From Thermoplasmata archaeon (GTDB lineage Archaea; Thermoplasmatota; Thermoplasmata; Lutacidiplasmatales; UBA184): a stretch of 35,988 nucleotides of DNA. This document shows positions 1 through 8,596 of this stretch, in pieces. The translations under genes were made by a program, and so were the position numbers. Each line of letters begins with the position of its first letter. Positions within the stretch are counted from its first letter, which is position 1. The notes under the pieces are model-generated. The model was not told the DNA's origin and ran no database searches. It worked only from the letters and a program-made list of their open reading frames with translations. The DNA lies in NCBI GenBank assembly GCA_030040775.1, contig JASHTB010000021.1, positions 1 through 35,988 on the forward strand, written 5' to 3'.

Positions 1-785
1 TTCCGTTCAAGAACCCGCAGGTCTACCGGCACATCGGGATCGAACCGCCCCGCGGGATCTTGCTCTACGGACCGCCGGGCGTGGGGAAGACCCTGCTCGC
101 CAAAGCGGCCGCCACCGAGAGCCAGGCGAACTTCATCTCGGTGAAAGGGCCCGAAGTGATGAGCAAGTGGGTGGGCGAGAGCGAGAAGGCGGTCCGGATG
201 ATCTTCAAGAAGGCCCGCCAGGCGTCGCCCTCGATCGTCTTCATCGATGAGATCGATTCGATCGCGCCCCGCCGCGGACTCCAGACGTCCAGCGGGGTCA
301 CGGAACGGATCGTCAACCAGCTCCTCACCTCCATCGACGGCCTCGAGAGCCTGGAGCGCGTGCTGGTCATCGCGGCGACGAACCGCCCGGACATCGTGGA
401 CGAGGCGTTGCTACGGACCGGCCGGTTCGACCGGCTCCTCTACGTCGAACCTCCCGGCGTCCTTGGCCGACTCGAGATCCTGAAAGTGCACACGCGCAAG
501 ATGCCCCTCGCGGAGGACGTCGACCTGGCCGAGCTCGCCCGGCGGACGGAGGGGTACGTCGGGAGCGACCTCGCGGCGCTTTGCCGCGAAGCCGGCCTCA
601 GCGCGATCCGCGAGAATCTGAAGGCGGCGAAGGTGACGAAGGCGCACTTCGACGTCGCCTTGAAGCAGGTCCACGCCTCGTGCGACGCGGAGAGCCTGAA
701 GTTCTACGAAGACTTCGAGCGGCACCTCGCGCGCGAGAGGGCGGCCCGGCGCCGTGAGGAACCGGTCGAGGCGATCTACCGCTGA
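1..785 (+). CDS. Cdc48/VCP-family AAA+ ATPase, C-terminal part (5' truncated by window edge)
   Basis: In-frame coding continues upstream of the listed start to the window edge ([30 protein letters not shown]); Walker A GPPGVGKT, Walker B IVFIDEID, sensor AATNRPD, RTGRFDR; C-terminus ...VEAIYR. Confidence 0.93.
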   Translation, partial: PFKNPQVYRHIGIEPPRGILLYGPPGVGKTLLAKAAATESQANFISVKGPEVMSKWVGESEKAVRMIFKKARQASPSIVFIDEIDSIAPRRGLQTSSGVTERIVNQLLTSIDGLESLERVLVIAATNRPDIVDEALLRTGRFDRLLYVEPPGVLGRLEILKVHTRKMPLAEDVDLAELARRTEGYVGSDLAALCREAGLSAIRENLKAAKVTKAHFDVALKQVHASCDAESLKFYEDFERHLARERAARRREEPVEAIYR

Positions 786-823
786 GCGCGCTCCCGCCTC
801 CGAGCGACGCCCGCGTTGAAGCA

Positions 824-833
824 AGCTATATGT
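824..833 (+). promoter_or_regulatory. TATA-like element upstream of the surface protein
   Basis: AT-rich 'gctatatgta' in a GC-rich intergenic region about 60 nt before the start codon. Confidence 0.4.
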
Positions 834-889
834 AGTAAGGCAAAGTTCGGCGCGCCGCCCCCCGATAGGGGGAAGACCCGACGGGAGAA

Positions 890-3800
890 GTGAAACAGTT
901 GGTCCGCCCCTTGCGCCGAGCCGCGCTGGCGGCCCTGGTCTTGGTCGTGCTGGCGAGCTCGATGGCCGTGCTCCCGGGCGCCCTGGCGGCTTCGCCGAAC
1001 TATACCCTGACCGGCTACGTCAAACAGCCCAACCACGCGAGCGCGCCCGCGGGGGTGCAGGTTGACCTAGTCTCTCAGGCGACCGGCGTGGTCTACACCG
1101 CCACGACCTCGTCCGGCGGCGCCTTCTCGTTCACGTCCTCGTCCACGTCGGGCGCCCTCGTGCCCGGCTACTGGGGACTGTACGTTCCTGACCAGACGAA
1201 CGTCACGACAATTGCCGGTTGTACTGCGCGGGCGCCCTGCGCGGCGCTCTCCGTCGCCCAGAGCCCGACGTTCGTCTTCGAGAACGCGACCGCGCTCACG
1301 ACGTCGCTCTACAACCCCTCGATCTCGAACGTCGAGATCCTGTACTACAACGCGACCCTCACCGGGACGGTCAACGAGGGCGGAAGCCCACTCCCGGGAG
1401 CGGCGGTCCGGCTCCTTGCCCCTACCTACAACGATGTCGTCCTCTACAACGCGACGAGCAACTACACTACCGGGACGTACAGCGTGAAGGCACCGCTCGG
1501 GACCTGGGTCCTCCAGTCGACCGCGCCGGGCCCGGCTCCGAACGCGGTCAACACCACCGGGGTATCCATCACGAGCCGCTCGCCTCCCGCGGTGAACCCG
1601 AACATCCAGCCGTATCTCGTTTCGGGAGCGGTCGACCAAGCCTCGACCGGCACGCCCATCCCGAGTTCGGGGAACGCGACGCTGTTTGACCCGGCGAACG
1701 GGGACATCTTCTCGACCGCGATCGCTCCGGGCGGGTACTACCAGCTCGGCACCTACGGCGCGAATTTCGGCAGCGGCACCCACACCCTGGACGTCTTCCT
1801 CGCGACGGTCGGCTATGCCACGACCTGGTTCCCGCTCAGCGTCTCGGGCCCGACCTCGACCACGCGCAACGTCGCGGTCCCGACGGTCGCCTCGGCCCAG
1901 CTCGGGAACTACCTGACGACGCTCGACCTCTCGGGTTTCGCCGTGAGCCGCGGGACCGGAACGCTCTACGTCAACACGACGGCGAGCCTCGGCAACGACA
2001 CGGTCGTGCCGAACCTCCCGAACGTCACGGTCGGCCAGCTGTGGACGCAGCTCGGCCTCGACTTCGACCACTCGGCGAACTTCGCCTCGACGTCGCTCGG
2101 GGCTGTCTACAGCTGGGTCAACTCGACCGGTCCGTTCTTCCCCGCGGTCCAGGCCGTCACGACGATCAACGGTACCGGGTTCCTCGGACCCTCCGCGCCC
2201 CAGACGCTTTCGAGCGAGTCGTCGACCTGCAGCGGGACGTGCAACGCCTCGAGCCCCGCGACCCTGACGCTCGGTTGGGCCGATTCCTACGCGCTCAACG
2301 GGACGCTCTACAAGAACAGCTCGACGTACTCCCTCTCGTTCAACTTCAAGCACCCGGTCAGCGCGGACGTGTACAACTACACCGTCGAGCTGCCCACGGG
2401 TTACGTGCTGAAGGCCGGCACGAGTGCTCCGTCGGACTCAAAGCTCGTCCCGCTCGGCCCCGACAAGACGTGGACGAAGTTCTCGCTGGTCTCCGAGCCC
2501 AGCCCCACCGCGGGGGGCACGTTCTCGTTCACGATTGTTCGGTACACCACGACGACCGCGATCGTCAACGCGACCGTGTCGAACTTCGCGTTCTCGAGCC
2601 ACAACGTGCTCAACTCGACCAACGGCAACTACACCGTGCTCGTCGGCCTCGGGGAGAACGTCACGTTCAGTGCGCTCAACTCCCTCTACCCGGCGGGCCT
2701 CAACGGCTCGAAGTTCGCCTGGCAGTTCGGCGACGGAGGCTCGGTCACGGTCTACTACAACGCGACGACCTACCACTACTACACGACCGCGAGCGGCTCG
2801 ACGCCCTACACCGGAAGCCTCACGGTGACAAGCTCGGGCGGCCAGGTCAACGCGACGACGTTCCACGTATGGGTCTCGTCGGCCACGCCGAGCGCCGCCC
2901 TGGCCTGGAATGCGACCGCGGCGGAGAACCGGTCGGTCGCCGGCACGACCTACGTCTACGTCAACTGGAGCACGACCCTCCACTTCAACGCCACTCGGAG
3001 CGTCGCGACGATCTCTCCGACCGCGCCGATCCCGGGCAACATCTCGGTCGCGTCGTACACCCTCGCGGCGTGGAGCGGGTTCAAGACGATCGTCGCGAAC
3101 TATTCCGTCTCCCTGGGAAGCTCGCACCTCGCGTTCTCGAACCTCACCTACCAGTTCCTCGGCGCGGGTGCCTACCTCTCGAGCGGCCGGGTAAGCGGGA
3201 ACGCGGTCGAGTTCAAAGGCTGGCAATACAACCTCACGCTGACGGTCTGGTCGAGCACGGGTCAGTCGGCCAGCACGACGCTCGTCATCCTAGTCAACGA
3301 CACCGAGGCGCCGGTTTCGGCGTTCGAGCTCCTGACCCCGTCGGGGAAGCCCGTCTCGGGAACCGGGATCGTCGCGGGTTCGAACCTCTCCGCCAAAGTG
3401 CTCTTCAACGGCGCGAACGCAACCGACCCGCACAACGGCTCGATCAGCCGGTACTACTGGCTCGTCACGAACTCCGCCAACTCCTCGGTCCACTTCGGGG
3501 TCAACATGACGGTGGTCAAGCCGTACCCATCGGTCTGGCTCCGCGTGAGCAATACCGCCTACACGGTCAACCTGACCGTCTGGGACCTCAACAAGAACCA
3601 CGCCTACACGAAGCAGTCGCTCACGGTCTCGGCCAACGCGACAACCACCCCGATCATGAGCTCGGAGAACCTTACCGGACCTACGACGCTGACGGCCGGG
3701 ACGTCGTACACGTTCTGGGTGAACGTCACGGCCGGGGGAGGGAAGAGCTCGACCGCGTTGAACGTCGAAGTCGACTGGTACACGACCGGCCTCTCGAGCA

Positions 3801-4240
3801 CGACCGAAAACCCGATCGCCGGCGCGCCGAACTCGGTCCTCTTCTACAACTACACCTCGCCCGGGGTCGTGAACACGGTACCGTTCGCCACCGGTAAGGT
3901 CTCCTCGCTCGCCTACAACACGACGGTCCGGGCCGTGATCACGTGGAAGCCGGTCCGAACCGGGAACTTCTACCTCTACGCGAACGCGACCGCGACCAAC
4001 GAGTTCACTGCGACCTCGGTCTTTCCCGGCGTCTCCAAGACGACGATCACCGTCAACGCGAGCCCCACGACCGTCTACCTCGAGTACGGGGCGGTGGCGG
4101 CGGCCGCGGTCATCGTCATCCTTGCCCTCATCGTCTGGGCCCGGCGGCGCGGCCGCTCGGCTCAGGGAAGGACGACCTCCGGCCGTCGCGGCCTCGAGCG
4201 CGGGCGCAAGGAAGAGGAAGAAGAGGACGAGAATCCGTAG
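890..4240 (+). CDS. Large secreted/membrane-anchored surface protein with carboxypeptidase-regulatory-like and PKD-like domains, C-terminal TM and charged tail
   Basis: GTG start; signal-like N-terminus (MKQLVRPLRRAALAALVLVVLASSMAVLPGALA); repeated N-x-S/T sequons; PKD-like FAWQFGDGGSVTVYYNATTYHYYTTASG; C-terminal AVAAAAVIVILALIVWARRRGR TM and EEEEEDENP tail. Confidence 0.85.
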   Translation: MKQLVRPLRRAALAALVLVVLASSMAVLPGALAASPNYTLTGYVKQPNHASAPAGVQVDLVSQATGVVYTATTSSGGAFSFTSSSTSGALVPGYWGLYVPDQTNVTTIAGCTARAPCAALSVAQSPTFVFENATALTTSLYNPSISNVEILYYNATLTGTVNEGGSPLPGAAVRLLAPTYNDVVLYNATSNYTTGTYSVKAPLGTWVLQSTAPGPAPNAVNTTGVSITSRSPPAVNPNIQPYLVSGAVDQASTGTPIPSSGNATLFDPANGDIFSTAIAPGGYYQLGTYGANFGSGTHTLDVFLATVGYATTWFPLSVSGPTSTTRNVAVPTVASAQLGNYLTTLDLSGFAVSRGTGTLYVNTTASLGNDTVVPNLPNVTVGQLWTQLGLDFDHSANFASTSLGAVYSWVNSTGPFFPAVQAVTTINGTGFLGPSAPQTLSSESSTCSGTCNASSPATLTLGWADSYALNGTLYKNSSTYSLSFNFKHPVSADVYNYTVELPTGYVLKAGTSAPSDSKLVPLGPDKTWTKFSLVSEPSPTAGGTFSFTIVRYTTTTAIVNATVSNFAFSSHNVLNSTNGNYTVLVGLGENVTFSALNSLYPAGLNGSKFAWQFGDGGSVTVYYNATTYHYYTTASGSTPYTGSLTVTSSGGQVNATTFHVWVSSATPSAALAWNATAAENRSVAGTTYVYVNWSTTLHFNATRSVATISPTAPIPGNISVASYTLAAWSGFKTIVANYSVSLGSSHLAFSNLTYQFLGAGAYLSSGRVSGNAVEFKGWQYNLTLTVWSSTGQSASTTLVILVNDTEAPVSAFELLTPSGKPVSGTGIVAGSNLSAKVLFNGANATDPHNGSISRYYWLVTNSANSSVHFGVNMTVVKPYPSVWLRVSNTAYTVNLTVWDLNKNHAYTKQSLTVSANATTTPIMSSENLTGPTTLTAGTSYTFWVNVTAGGGKSSTALNVEVDWYTTGLSSTTENPIAGAPNSVLFYNYTSPGVVNTVPFATGKVSSLAYNTTVRAVITWKPVRTGNFYLYANATATNEFTATSVFPGVSKTTITVNASPTTVYLEYGAVAAAAVIVILALIVWARRRGRSAQGRTTSGRRGLERGRKEEEEEDENP

Positions 4241-4303
4241 GCCCCGCGCCTACGGCCGGACCCTCTCGAGCTCGACCGGCCGTCCGTTTCCGAACCCGGC
4301 CCT

Positions 4304-4501
4304 TCAGCCGTACGGTCCGACCTCGTCCAAAAGGTCGACGTGCGTGAGCAGCATGCGACGGCAGCAGTACCGTTGAAGGCCGAGCGCGTCGAGCACCTGC
4401 CCCGCCGACTCGCCGCGCGAGGTCCGCTCCCGGTACTCGTCCCAGTACTGGCCGATCACGGCGCCGCAGGTGAAGCAGCGCACGGGTACCATCATCGTCA
4501 T
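4304..4501 (-). CDS. rpoN: DNA-directed RNA polymerase subunit N (Rpb10-like)
   Basis: VPVRCFTCGAVIGQYWDEY...GLQRYCCRRMLLTHVDLLDEVGPYG, the characteristic CFTCG/YCCRRM family signature. Confidence 0.97.
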   Translation of the reverse strand: MTMMVPVRCFTCGAVIGQYWDEYRERTSRGESAGQVLDALGLQRYCCRRMLLTHVDLLDEVGPYG

Positions 4502-4523
4502 CGCATCGGGTCCTCCGTACTTC

Positions 4524-4931
4524 CTAACGGTACGACTTCTGTCGTCGCTTGCGCGCCCCTCGGCCGCCCGGGCGCTTCGGGAGCTTGCGACGGGGGTCGT
4601 TCACGAGCAGCGATCGGTCGTAGTGCTTGAACCGCTCTCGGAGTTCCGAGTCCTTGAGCCAGGCGAGGAGTCCCCGCGCGACCGCCGTTCGGGCCGCCGA
4701 GGCCTGGCCCATGATCCCTCCCCCCTGCACCTCAACGGTGATGTCGAGGTTCTTCGCGCGGTCCCCGACCATGAGGAGGGGCTCCTGAATCTTCTGGCGG
4801 ACGAGCTCGGGCTCGACCAGCTCGAGCGGCCGGTCGTTGAGATGCACGAGCCCGACCCCCTTGCGCAGGGTCGCCCGGGCGACGGCCGCCTTGCGCTTTC
4901 CGGTCGTGAGCACTACCTGCGGCGTCTTCAC
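4524..4931 (-). CDS. rps9: 30S ribosomal protein S9 (uS9)
   Basis: TTGKRKAAVARATLRKG...VQGGGIMGQASAARTAVARGL...DRSLLVNDPRRKLPKRPGGRGARKRRQKSYR; GTG start overlapping the uL13 stop. Confidence 0.97.
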   Translation of the reverse strand: MKTPQVVLTTGKRKAAVARATLRKGVGLVHLNDRPLELVEPELVRQKIQEPLLMVGDRAKNLDITVEVQGGGIMGQASAARTAVARGLLAWLKDSELRERFKHYDRSLLVNDPRRKLPKRPGGRGARKRRQKSYR

Positions 4932-5371
4932 AGACGGGCTCCGAGGAGGCGCGTGACCTCTTCTAGGGTCGTGGGAGGACGGGTGGTCGGACGGGCCTTC
5001 GCGTCCTCGAGCGTCGTGGCGGTGACCCCCCGGAGTTCCGGAGGGACGCCGATGTGTACCACGAGAAGCCGGAACGCGGCCTTCCCCCGGGACTTAAGGT
5101 GGGGGAGCATCCCCCGGACGGTCCGACGGAAGATCCGGTCCGGATACCGAGGGAAGTGCGGTCCGGTCCGCTTCGAACCGCGGGCCCGGGCCGCGGTGTA
5201 CTGGGCGAGCACCGCCGTACGACTTCCCGAGATCACGCTCTTCTCCGCGTTGACGACCACGATCGACTCACCCGAGAGCAGACGCTTCGCGATCAGGCTC
5301 GCCGCCCGTCCTAGGACGAGCCCGCTCGCGTCGACGACCGTGAACGGCGGGGTCGGGGCGGGTTCAGGCAA
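4928..5371 (-). CDS. rpl13: 50S ribosomal protein L13 (uL13)
   Basis: VVDASGLVLGRAASLIAKRLLSGESIVVVNAEK...RYPDRIFRRTVRGMLPHLKSRGKAAFRLLVVHIGVP; operon context. Confidence 0.96.
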   Translation of the reverse strand: MPEPAPTPPFTVVDASGLVLGRAASLIAKRLLSGESIVVVNAEKSVISGSRTAVLAQYTAARARGSKRTGPHFPRYPDRIFRRTVRGMLPHLKSRGKAAFRLLVVHIGVPPELRGVTATTLEDAKARPTTRPPTTLEEVTRLLGARL

Positions 5372-5729
5372 CGAGCCGCACCCCCGTTCCGTCGGGATGA
5401 GATCTCAGGAGCTCCTCGAGGGAGAACGCCGAGCCTCCGGCGGCCCGGATCTTCGTCCGCGCCTCCTGCGAGAAGGCGAAGGCGCCGACCGTCAGCCGTT
5501 TCGTGAGAGGGCCCTCGGCCAGCAGCTTTCCCGGAACGACGACGGTCTCTTCGGGTCGAGCGAGGCGCTCGAGATGCCCGACGTTGACCGGCGTTGTCTG
5601 ATGGCGCGGCCGCTCGAGCCGGTCCGCCACCGAGCTCCAGATCGGAGCGTGCTCTTTGCGCGCCGCGCGGCGAAGCGCGTGGATGACGCGTACGAGCTCG
5701 CTGTTCTCCTTTCGAACGGCGTGGGGCAT
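5364..5729 (-). CDS. rpl18e: 50S ribosomal protein L18e (eL18)
   Basis: MPHAVRKENSELVRVIHALRRAARKEHAPIWSSVADRLERPRHQTTPVNVGHLERLA...; first gene of the archaeal eL18-uL13-uS9-RpoN order; TATA ~31 nt upstream of this ATG. Confidence 0.94.
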   Translation of the reverse strand: MPHAVRKENSELVRVIHALRRAARKEHAPIWSSVADRLERPRHQTTPVNVGHLERLARPEETVVVPGKLLAEGPLTKRLTVGAFAFSQEARTKIRAAGGSAFSLEELLRSHPDGTGVRLVA

Positions 5730-5755
5730 GGCGGACCGCCTCCGACCCGGGTGCG

Positions 5756-5764
5756 TGATATAAG
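5756..5764 (-). promoter_or_regulatory. TATA box for the eL18-uL13-uS9-rpoN operon (leaderless geometry)
   Basis: 'gcttatatca' on minus strand, centred ~31 nt before the ATG at 5729. Confidence 0.55.
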
Positions 5765-5895
5765 CATTGCCCGAAGAGGGGCGCTCGTCGCGGAGCCGGG
5801 GATCCACCGGCGAGCCGGAGCGCACGCGACGAGCTTCCAATAACCGCCAACGATTAAATACGGCCCCCCGCCATGCGCGCTCGAGGCCGCTCCCC

Positions 5896-6138
5896 ATGCG
5901 CAAGTTCCTCACCGAGCTCCGAGGCAAGACCGTGATGACGAACGACGGACAGATCCTCGGACTGATCGACAACTTCGTGGTCGACACCCTCACCGGCGGG
6001 ATCGCGCACGTCCTCGTCACGCCGAGCGAGGACGTTGAGCAGCGCCTCTTTCAGAGCGACGCGTCGGGCCGGCTCGTGCTTCCCTTCAAGAGCATGCGCG
6101 CGGTGAAGGACGTCGTCGTGATGGACATTGGGAAGTGA
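5896..6138 (+). CDS. Stand-alone PRC-barrel domain protein (CdpB-like candidate)
   Basis: MRKFLTELRGKTVMTNDGQILGLIDNFVVDTLTGGIAHVLVTPSEDVEQRLFQSDASGRLVLPFKSMRAVKDVVVMDIGK: 80-aa single PRC-barrel; upstream 'gattaaata' TATA-like motif. Confidence 0.85.
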   Translation: MRKFLTELRGKTVMTNDGQILGLIDNFVVDTLTGGIAHVLVTPSEDVEQRLFQSDASGRLVLPFKSMRAVKDVVVMDIGK

Positions 6139-6970
6139 GAACGACCGCGCTCGTCTGATCTCGGTCGTCATAACCGTCCGTAACGAGGAACATCACCTCA
6201 CCCAGCTCCTCGAAAGCCTCCGGGTTCAGGAAGCCCCGTTCGAGGTCGTCGTCGTCGATTCGGAGAGCCGGGACCGGACCTTCGAAATCGCCCAGGCGTT
6301 CGCCCGGAGGGAGCCCGGACAGTTCCGGGTCCTGGAGCAGGCGGGGTCGCGAGGGATCGGTCGGAACGCCGGGGTCCGGGCCGCGCGAGGAGGGTCGGTC
6401 GCCTTCATCGACGGAGACTGCTTCGCCGACTCGAACTGGCTGGCCCGCCTGCGCGCGGCCCTGGGGGCCTCGGGAGTCGTCGCGGGCCGGACCGTGAACG
6501 TCGGAAAACCCCGGTACGGTCAACTCGAGCGGGTCGAGCTGTTCCAGAGCGGCTACGACGTGACGTATCCTTCCGCGAACCTCGCCTACCACCGGGACCT
6601 CTTCGAGCAGCTCGGCGGCTTCGACCCGCGGTTCATCACGGCGGAGGACATCGACCTGAACCTGCGAGCGGTGCGCACGGGCGCCTCGATCCGCTACGTT
6701 CCCGAAGCGGTCGTCTATCACCACATGCGGACGACGTTCGTCCGGTTCCTCTATCAGGCGTTCTGGAACGGATACGGACGCAAGCAGCTCACCGAGAAGC
6801 ATGGGAGCCTCTGGGGGCGCTACCGGGTCTTACGCCTCATCGAGGGGCAGCGCGGAGCGGTCGCGTGGGCCCGGCTCTCGGCCGCCTTTGCGGGTTATAC
6901 GGCACGGGTTCTGACCGGCCGGCGGCGCCGGCTCGGCCCCGGGGTCGGAGAGTCCCTCGAATCGGCCTAG
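6128..6970 (+). CDS. Family 2 glycosyltransferase
   Basis: SVVITVRNEEHHLTQLLESLRVQ...VVVVDSESRDRT...GIGRNAGVRAARGGSVAFIDGDC...TAEDIDLNLRAVRTG; TTG start overlapping the PRC-barrel gene by 11 nt. Confidence 0.88.
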   Translation: MGSENDRARLISVVITVRNEEHHLTQLLESLRVQEAPFEVVVVDSESRDRTFEIAQAFARREPGQFRVLEQAGSRGIGRNAGVRAARGGSVAFIDGDCFADSNWLARLRAALGASGVVAGRTVNVGKPRYGQLERVELFQSGYDVTYPSANLAYHRDLFEQLGGFDPRFITAEDIDLNLRAVRTGASIRYVPEAVVYHHMRTTFVRFLYQAFWNGYGRKQLTEKHGSLWGRYRVLRLIEGQRGAVAWARLSAAFAGYTARVLTGRRRRLGPGVGESLESA

Positions 6971-7326
6971 TTCGCCTTCAGGAGGTCCGCGACCTTCACG
7001 ACCTCGCCGAGAACCTTGGGGATGTCGGCCGACTGGTCGACCACGGCGACCAGGAGGGCCTTCTTGCCACTCCCCACGATGATCGTCTTCGAGTCGTTCC
7101 CCTCGATCAGGATCCGCTCGGGCGGGGCCCGGTTGAGCTCGGTGTTCGCGGTCGCGGCCGCGCCGAGGATCGTGGCGCACATGATGGCGAACGTCTCGGT
7201 GTACACTCCGGCCGGCACGTCCGCGTAGAGGACGAGGCCGTCCCGGGAGACGAGCGCGGCGGCGATCCCGCCAATCCTCGTCTTCAGGTCCTTAATGACC
7301 GCCCCGACGTTCCCCGTGGCCATCAT
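6967..7326 (-). CDS. Roadblock/LC7 domain protein (MglB-like small-GTPase regulator family)
   Basis: MMATGNVGAVIKDLKTRIGGIAAALVSRDGLVLYADVPAGVYTETFAIMCATILGAAATANTELNRAPPERILIEGNDSKTIIVGSGKKALLVAVV, typical Roadblock/LC7 pattern. Confidence 0.88.
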   Translation of the reverse strand: MMATGNVGAVIKDLKTRIGGIAAALVSRDGLVLYADVPAGVYTETFAIMCATILGAAATANTELNRAPPERILIEGNDSKTIIVGSGKKALLVAVVDQSADIPKVLGEVVKVADLLKAN

Positions 7327-7341
7327 CGTTCCCGACCCCCC

Positions 7342-7743
7342 TCACATGTCCTCGACACGGAATCGGCACTCGGCGTGGCCGGTGCTGGCACACATCTCTT
7401 CGGTACATTTAACACGGCCCCCCTTAAAACGTTCGTAGAACTCGCGTAGCATCCCTCGGAGACGGTGGCAGGTGGGGATGTCGCTCGGAGCGACCTCGAT
7501 CGAGCCGCGCGCGACGACCTCGTGGTCGCTGAAGGATATCTCCTCGACCCAGCCGCGCTCCTTCAGGATGTGGCCGACCCGGTCGAAATACTTCGACCGG
7601 TCCTTGAGCGCCTCTTCCGCCATTCCCGAGCCGATGACCGAGCCTTCCTTGAAGAACAGTCCGTGACAGGCGTGCGACATCACGCCTTCGTAGAGCTCCT
7701 TGATTTGCCGGAGCTCTGCCTGGTCGATCTTGACCGACCGCAT
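7342..7743 (-). CDS. V4R (4-vinyl-reductase-like, Bet3-related) domain protein
   Basis: C-terminal part of ORF 7342..8760 from MRSVKIDQAELRQIKELYEGVMSHACHGLFFKEGSVIGSGMAEEAL... to KCTEEMCASTGHAECRFRVEDM; conserved glycine and Cys cluster typical of V4R; TATA at 7771-7780. Confidence 0.82.
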   Translation of the reverse strand: MRSVKIDQAELRQIKELYEGVMSHACHGLFFKEGSVIGSGMAEEALKDRSKYFDRVGHILKERGWVEEISFSDHEVVARGSIEVAPSDIPTCHRLRGMLREFYERFKGGRVKCTEEMCASTGHAECRFRVEDM

Positions 7744-7770
7744 GAGCCGGGTCGGGCACCGCCGGTCGAG

Positions 7771-7780
7771 GTATATAAGT
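7771..7780 (-). promoter_or_regulatory. TATA box for the V4R-Roadblock operon
   Basis: 'acttatatac' on minus strand centred ~32 nt before the ATG at 7743. Confidence 0.6.
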
Positions 7781-7829
7781 ATGCATCTCGGGACCGTCTC
7801 TCGGCCCGAATGGAAAGCGAGGACGGTCG

Positions 7830-8585
7830 TTACGGCGGGCTCGTCTCTTCGGACGAGGTCGGCGCGTCTCCGGCGGCCAGGGTCGCCTCGAACGCGTCCA
7901 AGCTCGTCAGTCGGCCAGCCTGGACCTTCGGCCACGCGTCGTAGCGGTCGAGGAGGAGGGCCGCGAGGCCCGCCCGCGCGGCGGCCCGGACGTCGCTCCA
8001 GAAGAGGTCCCCGACGAAGGCGGTGCGCTCGAGAGGAGCGCCCAACTTCTCCGCGGCCGCTCGGAACGCGGCGCGGTCCGGAACCGACGGTCCGGGAGGG
8101 TCGCCGGTGCCGACGAGCGACGACTCCGGGATCCCACTGCGGTGAAGGAACCATCGAGCCGACTCGGCGGGTAGCGGGGTCGCGATACCCCAGCGAGTCC
8201 CGCCGGACCCGAGCCGTTCGATAAGACGCATCGCGTCCGCGTATCGCTCGACTTCGCCGGCGGGGCGGAGCATGCGTCGCACCACCGCGTCGCTCTCTTG
8301 GGGTGGGAGGGGATGGCCGGCGATCGCCACCAGGTTCTCGGCGAGATGCTCGCGCAGCGCGTCGAGGTCGGCGGGCGGTAGTTTCCCCGTGAGCCCCTGC
8401 CAGCGCCGTCGGTCCCAGGCCCTGAGCGACCGCCGCAGCGCGGCATGGACCCGTCGTTCCCCGAGAACGGGGCCCTGCGGGTGCCAGGCCCACTGCCACA
8501 TCGCGGTCGAGTGCAACGGCACGAGGACGTCGTCGAGGTCGAAGAGGACCGCGTCTACCTCGCGAGAGCCGAACCGAAGCGTCAC
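7830..8585 (-). CDS. HAD-superfamily hydrolase
   Basis: DAVLFDLDDVLVPLHS (motif I DxD), WGIATPLPAES (motif II region), FVGDLFWSDVRAAARAGLAALLL (motif IV region). Confidence 0.85.
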   Translation of the reverse strand: MTLRFGSREVDAVLFDLDDVLVPLHSTAMWQWAWHPQGPVLGERRVHAALRRSLRAWDRRRWQGLTGKLPPADLDALREHLAENLVAIAGHPLPPQESDAVVRRMLRPAGEVERYADAMRLIERLGSGGTRWGIATPLPAESARWFLHRSGIPESSLVGTGDPPGPSVPDRAAFRAAAEKLGAPLERTAFVGDLFWSDVRAAARAGLAALLLDRYDAWPKVQAGRLTSLDAFEATLAAGDAPTSSEETSPP

Positions 8586-8596
8586 GGGTCTCGGGG

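Noticed and set aside
1067-2353. 428-aa minus-strand ORF antisense to the surface protein
   Set aside because: Arg/Gly/Glu-rich composition typical of GC-rich antisense frames; the sense strand encodes a coherent signal/PKD/TM protein.
2041-3897. 618-aa plus-strand ORF overlapping the surface protein
   Set aside because: Arg/His/Gln-rich out-of-frame translation of the same DNA with no recognisable domain.
4470-5843. 457-aa plus-strand ORF over the ribosomal operon
   Set aside because: Antisense to confidently identified uS9, uL13 and eL18; composition is frame-shadow.
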